Positions 44,184 to 53,070 are shown, counted from the first letter of the stretch. The stretch: 64,000 nt of DNA from Paenibacillus sp. FSL M7-0420 (GCF_038002345.1 NZ_JBBOCJ010000001.1:682001-746000), one strand, 5' to 3'. Translations and numbers: made by a program. The notes: generated from the sequence alone by a model not told the origin.

Positions 44184-44921
44184 TTAGAATTTGAAGGAGT
44201 TGCTTAGCATACCAAAGGCCGCTCCGGCTATGACGGAGGTGATCAGCTTGTAGAAAATATATCCGGTCACAATGTTGGCGATGGCAATCGGGTATAAGGT
44301 GTCAATTCCCCGGCTGCCGGCGGTGTTCAGCGGATATTGAAACAAAGCCGTATTCATGCTGATGAAGACAAACAGGAAGGACAACGCCACCAATGTGGTC
44401 GAGAAGGAGTACAGGCTGACAAGTAGTGTAAGAATCGCCAGCACCAGCAGCGCCACGGCCGGAACGAGCAGCGTGCCCATCCGGGTAATCAGCAATTTGA
44501 AATCGAAGCTGACCTTCTCCAGCCGGAGAACGGCATAAGTGGCTCCGCAAGCAACGGCAAGGCCTACCGCCGTCAATAACAGCGGCTTCAGGAAGCCGGG
44601 GCCGAAGATGGCCGAGACATCCCATTTGATGAACAGGGTGAGGAAATATAAGGCCGTTAACAACGCCGTAAGGCCCATGGTGATCAGGCTGTTCATGAAA
44701 TGGGCCACAGGAATTTCCCTCATTGTACTGTACGGGCGGGTAAGGGCTCTCAGGTAAAAGCTCCAATACTGCTTGCCTACTGCCTGTGCCTGCTGTACAC
44801 GTTCATCCTTGAGCAGATTATTGAACTGCTCGGTTACCTTACGCTGGGGCTGCGGCTGCCCAGGCTGGTTGTTAGGCCCCTCAGGATTCGTGAAGGGTGT
44901 TCCGCCTTCCGGGTTGTTCAT
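44184..44921 (-). CDS. Six-helix membrane protein, Yip1-like
   Basis: This 245-residue protein has a Pro/Gln/Asn-rich cytoplasmic N-terminus (residues 1-28) and about five or six hydrophobic helices from residue 75 to the end. Layout and the NSLITMGLTALLTALYF and NIVTGYIFYKLI segments suggest a Yip1/DUF6574-type protein. The role is unknown. The ATG at 44921 follows AAGGAGG. The gene is alone on its strand, between two terminators. Confidence 0.72.
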   Translation of the reverse strand: MNNPEGGTPFTNPEGPNNQPGQPQPQRKVTEQFNNLLKDERVQQAQAVGKQYWSFYLRALTRPYSTMREIPVAHFMNSLITMGLTALLTALYFLTLFIKWDVSAIFGPGFLKPLLLTAVGLAVACGATYAVLRLEKVSFDFKLLITRMGTLLVPAVALLVLAILTLLVSLYSFSTTLVALSFLFVFISMNTALFQYPLNTAGSRGIDTLYPIAIANIVTGYIFYKLITSVIAGAAFGMLSNSFKF

Positions 44922-45030
44922 TGTGATTCCTCCTTGTGAAATATATGGAAAATGCCATTGGCTCTAGTATAAGGGCACTCACCGAGGAATTCTATAAATT
45001 TGCCGGAATATGCAGAAATTCATGCGAAAA

Positions 45031-45066
45031 AGCCCGTAAATCGTCGATAAAGGTCGATTTACGGGC
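45031..45066 (-). terminator. Terminator of the hypothetical gene at 45598
   Basis: On the minus strand GCCCGTAAATCG and CGATTTACGGGC form a 12 bp stem with an 11 nt loop, followed by TTTTTCG. On the plus strand the stem spans 45032-45066. Confidence 0.85.
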
Positions 45067-45094
45067 CTGAGCCATTCCTATTTCTGTTCCGGTG

Positions 45095-45598
45095 TTAGTC
45101 TTCCGCCCGGGCAAACCCCTCTTCAGCGAGATATTCCTCCGCTTCAGCCGTCGTCTCGAAGGCCATCTCAAGCTGTAGTCCGGCATAGAGATACCACAGA
45201 TCCTCCTCGAATCTCAGGCTCAGCGTATGCCCGGCCTCATTCTTCCACAGCGACTGCGCTTCAGCTCCGCCCGTCTGCACTTTTTTCTTTCTTTTGGAAG
45301 GGGCAGGGGCCTCGGGAATGTACATCAAGAGAGAAGTGATAGACGCATCGAGCAGCTCGCGCAGCGCAGCCTCCGAATAATCGCGGATATTGACCAGTCC
45401 CTTATCATCCGTCTCATAGCCCCGCAGCAGCCCGGCATAGACGAAGCCGTTCCCGTTCGGATGAATATGCGAAGCCACGGTCTTCTTGTCGTGACGGCTC
45501 TGCTCCAGGTGATAATTCACCCGTCCCAGTGAGACCTTCCGCGCCTCCAGCTGGGGATAGGAATCAAGAATAGCTATTTTCTGTTCAAAAGTAAGCAT
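45095..45598 (-). CDS. Hypothetical protein with conserved leader
   Basis: This 167-residue protein is not one I recognise. It begins MLTFEQKIAILDSYPQLE, has a SRHDKKTVASHIHPNGNGFVY segment and a C-terminal helical part ending AEEYLAEEGFARAED. Pro/Lys-rich residues 103-113 (PAPSKRKKK) make a linker between two halves. The ATG at 45598 follows GGAGGCGTAT; an in-frame ATG further upstream would have no site. The 5' leader is shared with the oxidoreductase gene at 9258. It follows the histidine kinase gene on the same strand. Confidence 0.7.
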   Translation of the reverse strand: MLTFEQKIAILDSYPQLEARKVSLGRVNYHLEQSRHDKKTVASHIHPNGNGFVYAGLLRGYETDDKGLVNIRDYSEAALRELLDASITSLLMYIPEAPAPSKRKKKVQTGGAEAQSLWKNEAGHTLSLRFEEDLWYLYAGLQLEMAFETTAEAEEYLAEEGFARAED

Positions 45599-45716
45599 AT
45601 ACGCCTCCGGTTCACTTGAAATATAAAAATGTATAGGTTTCACGCTATACATTATCTTTCTATTTCTCGCTGAAACGGTACCGTCCTTTAAAAGAACGGC
45701 AATACCGTTTCCACTT
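45599..45716 (-). promoter_or_regulatory. Conserved leader shared with the gene at 9258
   Basis: Read on the minus strand this carries, in order, CAAGTGGAAACGG, a hairpin with CTTTT, the palindrome ACGGTACCGT, GCGAGAAATAGAAAGATAAT and TATAGCGTGAAAC. The same blocks in the same order precede the oxidoreductase gene. The following open reading frames are unrelated, so the leader itself has been copied or conserved. Confidence 0.6.
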
Positions 45717-45776
45717 GTAGCCAGTTGATTATACCACGCAGCGGGGTGCTGGACTATAACGCGCTTCCCCGGTTCA

Positions 45777-47207
45777 TTACTCTGCCAGCGGGAGCCGCAG
45801 CACGAAGGTGCAGCCCTGCGGCGGGTTGCTGCCCAGCTCCAGGCTGCCGCCCATGGCTTCGGCCAGCAGTCTGCTGAAGGTCAGGCCCAGCCCGAGTCCG
45901 CGAAGCAGGCTCTGCTTGCCCGAGCTGCGGTAGAACGCTTCGAAGATCCGCTCGCGGCTGTCCGGATGGATGCCTGGCCCATTATCCGTAACGGTGATTT
46001 CGGCATGACCCTGCGGCGTAGCCGTAAGTTCAAGCTTCAATTGAAGCTTGCGGTCAGGCATCTTCGCCTGCAGGCTGTTGCCCAGCAGATTCACAATAAT
46101 CTGCTGGATGCGCAGCGGGTCTCCCCGCAGTACAAGCGGAGTCTCCGGCAGCAGCAGGATGGGCTTACTGACCTCCTCGCTCTGGGTCAGCATCCATTGA
46201 TAGAGAATCTCCTCCAGCAGCGGGGCTGCTTCGAGCTTATCATGACGGACGGCAACCATGCCCGCTGTCAGCGCATTGTAGTCCAGCAGATCGGCGACCA
46301 TATGCTGCAGCCGCCCGGTCTCAAGCAGAGCGATATCGAGGAATTCCCCGGCCTCCTCGCCTTCGACAACGCCCTCGCGGACCGCATGGAGCAGTCCTTT
46401 GATCGAGGTGACCGGCGTCTTGAGCTCATGGGACACGCCGGCCAGCATGATGGCCCGCGACTGCTCGAACTGCTGCAGCTTGCCTGCCATCTCCTGGAAG
46501 GAGACGAGCAGCTCGTGAATCTCACGTTCTTTGGCCCCGGTCTCAAGCGCGATATTATATTGGCCGCTGCTGATCTGCGCGGCGGCGGCAGCCACCCGCT
46601 GAACCGGCTTGGCCAGCTTGACCGACAAGAGATAGATTGTCAGCCAGCTTAGGATAATCAGGAAGACGATGATAATCGAGAAGAAGGTGATCTCTTCTAT
46701 CGGAATATGACGCAGGGAGCGCTTGGACTGCATAACCAGCACCTGCCCCAGCGTGCCCTGGTCCCCCTGGATCTGAGCGGCAGCGGCTTTGTATTCCGAG
46801 GTCCGCGAATCGGTCAGGGTATCATTGAGCTTATATCGCATCTCCTCGTCCGTCATCGGGGGCTGGGAGTATAGCAACTCGCCTTCGGGTCCGGTGATGA
46901 TTACGCACATCTCCTCAGTTACCTTGAAGAAGCGTTTGCGGTCCTCAACCAGCCTATTCAGGCCCCCGGTAATCGCTAGTTGACCGTCTGTATCCACGCT
47001 CCGGTCAGCGATCTCCTGCGCCAGCAGGCCGGTCGTCTGCATCCGGTTGCTCATCGCCTCCTGCTGCATCCACCAGAAGGTGAACAGCGCCGTCACCAGC
47101 AGCCCGATGCTGATGATCAGCAGATACCGCAGAGTCCAGTAAGTAAGAATGGAGGTAGTCTTCTTCTTCCTGCTGCTGTTCTTCTTACTCTTTTTTATGT
47201 TGTCCAT
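45777..47207 (-). CDS. Sensor histidine kinase, HAMP/HisKA/HATPase
   Basis: This 476-residue kinase has a Lys/Ser-rich N-terminus, transmembrane helices near residues 27-48 and 173-195 enclosing a sensor domain, a HAMP domain (VKLAKPVQRVAAAAAQI), the phospho-histidine in MLAGVSHELKTPVTSIKG, and ATPase motifs (QIIVNLLGNSLQAKM, DNGPGI, GLGLGLTFSRLL). It partners the regulator gene that overlaps its start by 13 bp. The regulon is unknown; the divergent YceI gene is a candidate. Confidence 0.93.
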   Translation of the reverse strand: MDNIKKSKKNSSRKKKTTSILTYWTLRYLLIISIGLLVTALFTFWWMQQEAMSNRMQTTGLLAQEIADRSVDTDGQLAITGGLNRLVEDRKRFFKVTEEMCVIITGPEGELLYSQPPMTDEEMRYKLNDTLTDSRTSEYKAAAAQIQGDQGTLGQVLVMQSKRSLRHIPIEEITFFSIIIVFLIILSWLTIYLLSVKLAKPVQRVAAAAAQISSGQYNIALETGAKEREIHELLVSFQEMAGKLQQFEQSRAIMLAGVSHELKTPVTSIKGLLHAVREGVVEGEEAGEFLDIALLETGRLQHMVADLLDYNALTAGMVAVRHDKLEAAPLLEEILYQWMLTQSEEVSKPILLLPETPLVLRGDPLRIQQIIVNLLGNSLQAKMPDRKLQLKLELTATPQGHAEITVTDNGPGIHPDSRERIFEAFYRSSGKQSLLRGLGLGLTFSRLLAEAMGGSLELGSNPPQGCTFVLRLPLAE

Positions 47208-47875
47208 AATTGATAACCCGTTCCTCTCAGTGTGCGGATCTCGCCCTCGTCCTCCGGCCAGTGCGAGAGCGCCTGGCGCAGTCTTTTGATGGAGAGATCA
47301 ACGGCCCGGTCGCTTCCCTCGTAATCCATCTCCCATACATGCTCCAGCAGCTGGTCACGGGTACAGATCTGATTCGGCCGCTCGGCCAGGAACAAGAGCA
47401 CCGACATGTCGCGCGGGCTAAGGCTGACCTCTGCTCCGTTCAGGAAGATGCTGCGGGCCGAGAAGTCGATGAACAGGCTGCCGTAGTGGCGCTTGCGGCT
47501 GCCGTCTGACCACTGCGAAGGGCGGCGCAGCACCGCCCGCACCCTTGCGACCACCTCCTCGGGGATGAAGGGCTTCGACATATAGTCATCCGCCCCGCCG
47601 TCCAGACCCGCCAGCCGGTCCTTGATCCCGTCGCGGGCGGTGAGCATGATGACCGGGCAGCTGCTCCGCTCACGGATGAGCCCCAGCAGCTCGAAGCCGT
47701 CCATCGCCGGCAGCATGATGTCGAGCAGGACCAGCGAGGGAGGCGCCTCCCCGAAGGCGTCCAGGGCACTCCGGCCGTCTGCGGCCCGGGTGACGTGAAA
47801 GCCTGCTTTTCGCAGATAGGCACTAAGCACCCGCGCGATGGCTTCTTCATCCTCTACGATTAGTATCGATTGCAT
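47195..47875 (-). CDS. OmpR/PhoB-family response regulator
   Basis: This 226-residue regulator has a receiver domain with E8-D9, phospho-acceptor D52 (LVLLDIMLPAMDG) and K in YMSKPFIPEE, and a winged-helix output domain ending RTLRGTGYQLW. The ATG at 47875 (MQSILIVEDEE) is the true start; a longer open frame reaches 48256 but overlaps the divergent YceI gene and lacks a site. The gene overlaps its kinase by 13 bp and is divergent from the YceI gene. Confidence 0.93.
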   Translation of the reverse strand: MQSILIVEDEEAIARVLSAYLRKAGFHVTRAADGRSALDAFGEAPPSLVLLDIMLPAMDGFELLGLIRERSSCPVIMLTARDGIKDRLAGLDGGADDYMSKPFIPEEVVARVRAVLRRPSQWSDGSRKRHYGSLFIDFSARSIFLNGAEVSLSPRDMSVLLFLAERPNQICTRDQLLEHVWEMDYEGSDRAVDLSIKRLRQALSHWPEDEGEIRTLRGTGYQLWTT

Positions 47876-48020
47876 GAGCTTCAGTCCCTTAACTAAAATT
47901 ACGACAATTCTAACACATTTGCAGGCTCGTATGCTTTGACTTATTCCCGACATATTGCTTTGGTAGAATGGGAGCCAAGCCAATAGAGCAGAGATAAGAA
48001 TATGGAATGGAGGAGATCGT

Positions 48021-48734
48021 ATGAAGAAGAGGACAGTCGCTATAACCGCAGCCATTGTAATTATTGCAGGAGCCATCATCGCCTTCATCTTAGTGAACAA
48101 CAGCCTTGGCAATAAGGTGGAGATTGAATCGGTGATTCCTGAGCAGGCGCAGGACAGCGGAGCCCAGAAGGAAGGAACGGCCAATGCGGCTGCCGCCGCT
48201 GCTGCTGTAACGCCGGAGCAGTTGAACGGAACCTGGAACATTGCAGAGCCGTCCAAGGTCTACTGGTCCGTAACCACATCCAAAGAAACGGTTAACTTCG
48301 TAGATCCTTCCGTGAAGGGCACCTGGAAGGTGAATCTGGAGGATGCCTCCGCGATGACCGGCGAAGGGTCGGTCGACATGAGCGCGCTTGATTCGGGAAC
48401 CGCCCAGCGGGACGAGCATGTCAAGGGAGCAGACTTCCTGTCCGTGGCAGAGTTCCCGGAAGCCACCTTCACGGTGAAGTCCTTCTCGGAGCTGCCGAAG
48501 GAATGGACAGAGGGGACGGCGGTGCCTGTACAACTGCAGGGTACGCTGACTGTGAAGGGCATTGAGAAGGAAGTGACGTTCGACTCGCAGGCCGCATATA
48601 GCGGCGGAGAGCTTAAGCTGTCGGGTACGACTACCGTAACCTTCGAGGATTTCGGCCTCAGCAATCCGCATTCCATCGTGCTCAGTACCGAGAACAACCT
48701 TGAGGTGCGCCTGGAGCTGGTGCTTAAGAAATAA
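48021..48734 (+). CDS. YceI-family protein with N-terminal membrane anchor
   Basis: This 237-residue protein has a transmembrane helix at residues 7-27 and an Ala-rich spacer. The YceI lipocalin-like beta barrel follows: LNGTWNIAEPSKVYWSV, KGTWKVNLEDASAMTGEGSV, then HVKGADFLSVAEFPEATF, and TLTVKGIEKEVTF. Members bind polyisoprenoid quinones or lipids outside the cytoplasm. The ATG at 48021 follows GGAGG. It is divergent from a two-component regulator gene, which may control it. Confidence 0.9.
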   Translation: MKKRTVAITAAIVIIAGAIIAFILVNNSLGNKVEIESVIPEQAQDSGAQKEGTANAAAAAAAVTPEQLNGTWNIAEPSKVYWSVTTSKETVNFVDPSVKGTWKVNLEDASAMTGEGSVDMSALDSGTAQRDEHVKGADFLSVAEFPEATFTVKSFSELPKEWTEGTAVPVQLQGTLTVKGIEKEVTFDSQAAYSGGELKLSGTTTVTFEDFGLSNPHSIVLSTENNLEVRLELVLKK

Positions 48735-48751
48735 CATAGAGTTGGGGATGA

Positions 48752-48797
48752 CCCTCCCCGTCTGCCGTGGATTCGCGGCTGGCGGGGAGGGTTTTTT
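48752..48797 (+). terminator. Terminator after the YceI gene
   Basis: CCCTCCCCG (48752-48760) pairs with CGGGGAGGG (48783-48791), followed by TTTTTTG. The loop contains a second short stem (TGCCGTGGATTCGCGGC). Confidence 0.9.
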
Positions 48798-48838
48798 GAT
48801 GTAACTTGGGCTGTTGCGGCGGCGGGGGCTGTGGAGGA

Positions 48839-49319
48839 TGTATGTGGAAAAGCGAACACATTGGGCTGGCGCGGGGTGTACGGCCGGAATGTAATCGAAA
48901 AACCGATTACATTGGGCTGTCGCAGGGCGTATGGCCGGAATGTAATCGAAAAACCGATTACATTGGGCTGGCGCAGGGCGTATGGCTGGAATGTAATCGA
49001 AAAACCGATTACATTGGGCTGTCGCAGGGCGTATGGCTGGAATGTAATCGAAAAACCGATTACATTGGGCTGGAGCGGGGTGTGTGGCCGAAATGTAATC
49101 GAAAAACCGATTACATTGGGCAGGAGCGGGGTGTATGGCCGAAATGTAATCGAAAAACCGATTACATTGGGCTGTCGCAGGGCGTATGGCTGGAATGTAA
49201 TCGAAAAACCGATTACATTGGGCTGGAGCAGGGCGTGTGGCCGAAATGTAATCGAAAAACCGATTACATTAAGCCGATGCTGGGCGGATGAGAGGAATGT
49301 AGACGATAAACCGAACACA
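48839..49319 (+). repeat. Ten-unit 51 bp palindrome array, family A copy 2
   Basis: Ten units of TGTAATCG-AAAAAC-CGATTACA begin at 48839, 48890, 48941, 48992, 49043, 49094, 49145, 49196, 49247 and 49298, exactly 51 bp apart. The first (TGTATGTG...GAACACA) and last (TGTAGACG...GAACACA) are degenerate; the eight between are perfect. The 29 bp between units (TTGGGCTG.CGCAGGGCGTATGGCCGG type) is conserved but unrelated to the interval in the array at 20799. Orientation is opposite to that copy. The array lies between the YceI terminator and the next gene; from 49320 to 49493 I see only unique sequence. Confidence 0.95.
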
Positions 49320-49493
49320 ATCGGTGCTGCTGCGGTGAGATGGACATATGCTATCCATACAAGCGGTCGGTGAGAGAATGCTCTCAGAACTGGCGAATTC
49401 CCGCTGACGGTGCAAATTCCCGCCTCCAGGTTAAATATAAGAGATACATAGTCATTCAACAGGACCATCAGGTAAGGAAGGGAGCTAAGATAT

Positions 49494-50285
49494 ATGGACC
49501 GAAAGGCCAAGACCATACTGCAAAAATCATTCTGGAGCGCGAGCGGCTGGAAGGGGACGTACGGGCCTTTTTCCGGTGAGGATTTCGACTATGCGAAGAG
49601 CAAGGGGGTTATGTTCGATCCCCTCACGATCACCCATGATGAGCTGGTGGAGAAGCTGCGGGTGCTGCACAGTGGAAGCGTGACCCGGGACAAGGTGGCG
49701 GCTGCCTTCCTGCATAGTCTGTCCACCCGGAAGGTTCATCTGCGGAGCGCCTTGTCCAGCTGGGCTTTGACCTCGGAGCTGGCTGCACATGCCTACGCCC
49801 AGCCGCCCGCTGAGCAGCCAAGGTATAGCAGTTGTGCTGCTTGTGATGCCAGGCACCTGATGTCTGATCAGCAGTACAACGCTGTGGATCTGAATGTGCT
49901 CAATTTCGAGCGGGTCAAATGGGGAGGCATCCGCCTTAATAAGCTGCTGTATTGCTGGCTCGATCTGGAGCTGTTCAGCCGGGAAGAGGAGGTGGAGGCT
50001 GCTCCGCAGGATCTTCGTATTTTGCAGGATATGGCCGAAGCCGTGAAGCTATGCGGCAGCAAGGATGGTGCACGGAAGCTGGAGAAGCATTGGAAGGATA
50101 TATTCCCCTCGAACCAGCATGAACGGGATGTGGTGATGGAGATCTGGGGATATGCTGGAATTCTGGTTCCGCAGGAGGAGAAGCGCCAGGGGCGGGGCGG
50201 AGACAATGACTTCAACGCTGTAGCCAACTGGCGCGGGGAGGACGGTTATTCGGAGGAGCGACTGAATTTGTTGTTCGGGCTATAA
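49494..50285 (+). CDS. Hypothetical protein with a CxxC motif
   Basis: This 263-residue protein is soluble and has no domain I recognise. It starts DRKAKTILQKSFWSASGW and has a CAAC motif (SCAACDARHLM, C near residues 122-125) that could bind a metal with other residues. The middle is helical (LNVLNFERVKWGGIRLNKLLYCWLDLELFSREEEV), and GRGGDNDFNAVANWRGEDGYSEERLN ends it. The ATG at 49494 follows GGAAGGGAGC. It is transcribed in the same direction as the oxidoreductase 111 bp downstream. Confidence 0.72.
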   Translation: MDRKAKTILQKSFWSASGWKGTYGPFSGEDFDYAKSKGVMFDPLTITHDELVEKLRVLHSGSVTRDKVAAAFLHSLSTRKVHLRSALSSWALTSELAAHAYAQPPAEQPRYSSCAACDARHLMSDQQYNAVDLNVLNFERVKWGGIRLNKLLYCWLDLELFSREEEVEAAPQDLRILQDMAEAVKLCGSKDGARKLEKHWKDIFPSNQHERDVVMEIWGYAGILVPQEEKRQGRGGDNDFNAVANWRGEDGYSEERLNLLFGL

Positions 50286-50396
50286 TACATATCTGTATGG
50301 AGCTGGAGGGTTCAGGCGGGATGCGGACATGTACACAACAGGGAGATTTTGATAGAATCAGAGGGACCTGAGCTTCATTAAGAGGAGGATATTACT

Positions 50397-51395
50397 ATGG
50401 CAGAAGATAACGCTTACACGATAAAATGGGGCATTCTCAGCACGGGCTGGATCGCCCATCAGTTCGCCACGGATCTGGCCCACGCCAGCAATGGGGTGGC
50501 CTATGCAGTCGGCTCGCGCTCGCAGGAGAGCGCGGATAAATTCGCAGCCGATCACGGCATTCCTGTCGCATACGCCACCTACGAAGAGCTAGTTAACGAT
50601 CCTGATGTGGACGCCATCTATATCGGCACACCGCATCCGTTCCACCGGGAGAACGCGCTGCTCGCGCTGCGTGCGGGCAAGGCTGTGCTATGCGAGAAGC
50701 CTTTTACCGTTAACAGTGCTGAATTGGAGGAAGTCGTGGCCTATGCCCGGGAGCATAAGCTGTTCCTCATGGAAGCGATGTGGAGCCGGTATATCCCGGC
50801 ACATGTGAAGGTGAGGGAATGGCTGGCCGCCGGGCGCATCGGTGAGGTGAAGATGGTGAAGGCGGACCTTGGGTTCCGTTCTGACTGGAAGCCGGAGGGG
50901 CGTCTGCTGAATCCGGCCCTTGGCGGCGGTGCGCTGCTGGATGTCGGCATCTATCCGGTCTCCTTCACCTCGATGGTTCTCGGACCTCATCCAGAGTCGA
51001 TCGCCAGCACCGTTCATATCGGGGAGACCGGCGTGGATGAGCACTTCTCGCTGCTGCTGTCCTACGGGAATGGCGTATCTGCTTCACTCAATGCCGGCAT
51101 CCGGCTGAATCTGGACGATGAAGCCTATATCTATGGAACGGAAGGCCGTATCGTGGTCAATGGCACCCTGGTTAATCCGAAATCGGCCGAGCTCTACGTG
51201 AACGGCGAATTGGCGGAGAGGTTCGAAGATGACCGCGCTTCAGTCGGGTACTGCTTCGAGGCGGAAGAGGTAGGCCGTTGTCTTCAGGCCGGACTTACCG
51301 AGAGCCCGGTGATGACGCTGGATGAATCCGTAGCCCTGATGAAGCTGCTGGATGAAGTCCGGGCGCAGTGGGGGCTGAAGTATCCCGGCGAATAA
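50397..51395 (+). CDS. Gfo/Idh/MocA-family oxidoreductase (second copy)
   Basis: This 332-residue protein has the Rossmann start KWGILSTGWIAHQFATDL and the EKP motif in VLCEKPFTVNSAELEE (around residues 100-102). GGGALLDVGIYPVSF gives the conserved DxGxY. It resembles dehydrogenases of the dihydrodiol/xylose type. It is followed 36 bp later by an ADP-ribosylglycohydrolase in the same direction, so the two are likely one operon. It is distinct from the copy at 9258. GGAGGA precedes the ATG. Confidence 0.9.
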   Translation: MAEDNAYTIKWGILSTGWIAHQFATDLAHASNGVAYAVGSRSQESADKFAADHGIPVAYATYEELVNDPDVDAIYIGTPHPFHRENALLALRAGKAVLCEKPFTVNSAELEEVVAYAREHKLFLMEAMWSRYIPAHVKVREWLAAGRIGEVKMVKADLGFRSDWKPEGRLLNPALGGGALLDVGIYPVSFTSMVLGPHPESIASTVHIGETGVDEHFSLLLSYGNGVSASLNAGIRLNLDDEAYIYGTEGRIVVNGTLVNPKSAELYVNGELAERFEDDRASVGYCFEAEEVGRCLQAGLTESPVMTLDESVALMKLLDEVRAQWGLKYPGE

Positions 51396-51431
51396 GTGCG
51401 GGCAGGAAGCTTCCGGGAAGGGGGAGACCAA

Positions 51432-52355
51432 GTGACATTGACGATGGACCGTTATCAGGGCTGCCTGCAGGGGCTGGCCGCCGGGGATGCGCTGGGCACA
51501 ACTGTAGAATTCCAGGCACCCGGAACCTTCAAGCCAATGACAGATATTGTCGGCGGCGGGGTATTCGCTCTGCAGCCGGGGCAGTGGACAGACGACACCT
51601 CGATGGCGCTCTGTCTTGCGGAGAGTCTGCTTGCCATGCAGGGCTTCGATCCGGCAGATCAGATGCAGCGTTATGTGAAATGGTACCGCGAAGGAGCACT
51701 TAGCAGCACCGGCAGATGCTTCGACATCGGCAACGCAACGCGCGAAGCGCTGCACCGGTATGAAGCAAGCGGGGAGGCGTACAGCGGTTCAGAGGACCCG
51801 TTCTCTGCCGGGAACGGCTCAATTATGCGTCTGGCTCCGGTGATGATGTACTACGCGGAGCAGCCCGCTGAGGCGATCCGCTATGCAGCCATGAGTTCAA
51901 GAACCACACACGGGGCCGCCGAGTGTCTTGCTGCCTGCCGCCTGCTCGCGGCCTATATTCTCGCCGGGCTGCATGGCTGGAGTAAGCAGGAGATGCTGGC
52001 GCCGGATGCCTTCCGCGAATGGCTGTATGAAGATACGCTGACGCCGCATATGCTGAATATCAAGCAAGGCTCCTACAAGCTGAAGGAGCCGCCGCAGATT
52101 CAAGGCTCGGGCTATGTCGTAGAGTCGCTGGAAGCGGCGCTATGGGCATTCCATAAGTCGGACAGCTTTGCAGAGGGCGCGCTGCTTGCCGTGAATCTCG
52201 GCAATGACGCCGACACCACCGGTGCCATCTACGGCCAGATCGCAGGAGCCTACTATGGGCTCAGTGGCATCCCGGCGGGATGGAGCCGCAAGCTGGCGCT
52301 GCGTGAGCTGATCAGCGAGTATGCGGGGCGGCTGTTTATGGAGCGGGTGCGATAG
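51432..52355 (+). CDS. ADP-ribosylglycohydrolase-family protein
   Basis: This 307-residue protein is a full ADP-ribosyl-glycohydrolase fold: YQGCLQGLAAGDALGTTVEF at the start, the metal-binding WTDDTSMALCLAESL, and the C-terminal NLGNDADTTGAIYGQIAGAYYG (two Asp residues completing a binuclear Mg site). The family removes ADP-ribose from proteins or small molecules, or hydrolyses related sugars. The GTG at 51432 follows GGGGAG; an ATG at 51396 would start at the preceding stop and is rejected. Operon partner is the oxidoreductase upstream, suggesting a sugar- or nucleotide-related substrate. Confidence 0.9.
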   Translation: MTLTMDRYQGCLQGLAAGDALGTTVEFQAPGTFKPMTDIVGGGVFALQPGQWTDDTSMALCLAESLLAMQGFDPADQMQRYVKWYREGALSSTGRCFDIGNATREALHRYEASGEAYSGSEDPFSAGNGSIMRLAPVMMYYAEQPAEAIRYAAMSSRTTHGAAECLAACRLLAAYILAGLHGWSKQEMLAPDAFREWLYEDTLTPHMLNIKQGSYKLKEPPQIQGSGYVVESLEAALWAFHKSDSFAEGALLAVNLGNDADTTGAIYGQIAGAYYGLSGIPAGWSRKLALRELISEYAGRLFMERVR

Positions 52356-52380
52356 ACGGAGGTAGTTAAGCTGCACGTGG

Positions 52381-52420
52381 CAGGCGGGGCGCATGGGTTA
52401 CAGGGCGCCCCGCCTGTTTG
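52381..52420 (+). terminator. Terminator of the ADP-ribosylglycohydrolase operon
   Basis: CAGGCGGGGCGC (52381-52392) pairs perfectly with GCGCCCCGCCTG (52405-52416) around a 12 nt loop, followed by TTTG. Confidence 0.9.
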
Positions 52421-52529
52421 TTGTGCAGGATGATGCGGAGTTTCGTGTGTGAACTCATGTGAACTATAGAAGTAGGTTATTGCATTAACGCGGTAATGTT
52501 CGAGGCGACGTTTGAAAGACATTCTGAGA

Positions 52530-52716
52530 TAAGTGTATTCTGCGCAATTAAAAACCGCGAAATGGCAAGCATTCCTCTTCTAACTGTAGTCTGTACAACT
52601 AAATTTGCCTGAGTGGGCGAGAACCCAGATATAGAGGGATTTTAGTTGTACGAACTACAGCTAAACGGCTATCCTACGGCACATCAGACGATTTAGTTGT
52701 ACAGATTGCAATTAAG
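52530..52716. repeat. Four-unit palindrome element, family B copy 2 (inverted)
   Basis: Centres lie near 52540, 52591, 52653 and 52704, so spacings of 51, 62 and 51 bp. Units include CTAACTGTA-GTCTG-TACAACTAAA (52580-52603) and TTTAGTTGTA-CGAAC-TACAGCTAAA (52641-52665). The reverse complement aligns over its full length with 8315-8505. It lies between convergent genes. Confidence 0.85.
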
Positions 52717-52807
52717 TTAACCGCTCGTACCTTAATGGGGGCCACAATGGATGATAGTAGGCAATTCTGCACCTGTCGCCGGCCCCTGGACTTGAATTGA
52801 AAGCAGC

Positions 52808-52996
52808 TGATTGTATTTCCTGCAATAGAAAACTCATATTTGACTGTAAAATGAGATTCTATTGTATTTCGTACAGTGGAATGTTGCGTAGTGGGCTAAA
52901 AATGGCCTTTTTTCAATATTCAAATGTACCGAATACAATAGAATCTATTTCGATGCCATTTTAACCGCATTCCATTGTACAAAATACAGTTACTAC
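52808..52996. repeat. Four-unit palindrome element, family C copy 2
   Basis: Units with core TTGTA-TTTC(C/G) and TACAG, then ATGTA-CCGAA-TACAA and TTGTA-CAAAA-TACAG, have centres near 52818, 52869, 52931 and 52982 (51, 62, 51 bp). The loops flip from TTTCN to NNNAA halfway, so two units face one way and two the other. It corresponds to 8620-8815 and follows the family B element here as it does there. The rest of 52421-53070 shows nothing else. Confidence 0.85.
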
Positions 52997-53070
52997 TGTT
53001 TCAGCGCCCGCAGCATCCGAATAACTGCTCCTGTAGGCGCTGGCTCGTTATAGCTCTGATGCTCTACTCC

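Noticed and set aside
47876..48256. N-terminal extension of the response regulator
   Set aside because: The open frame upstream of 47875 overlaps the divergent YceI gene and its promoter; the receiver domain begins at MQSILIVEDEE with a normal start.
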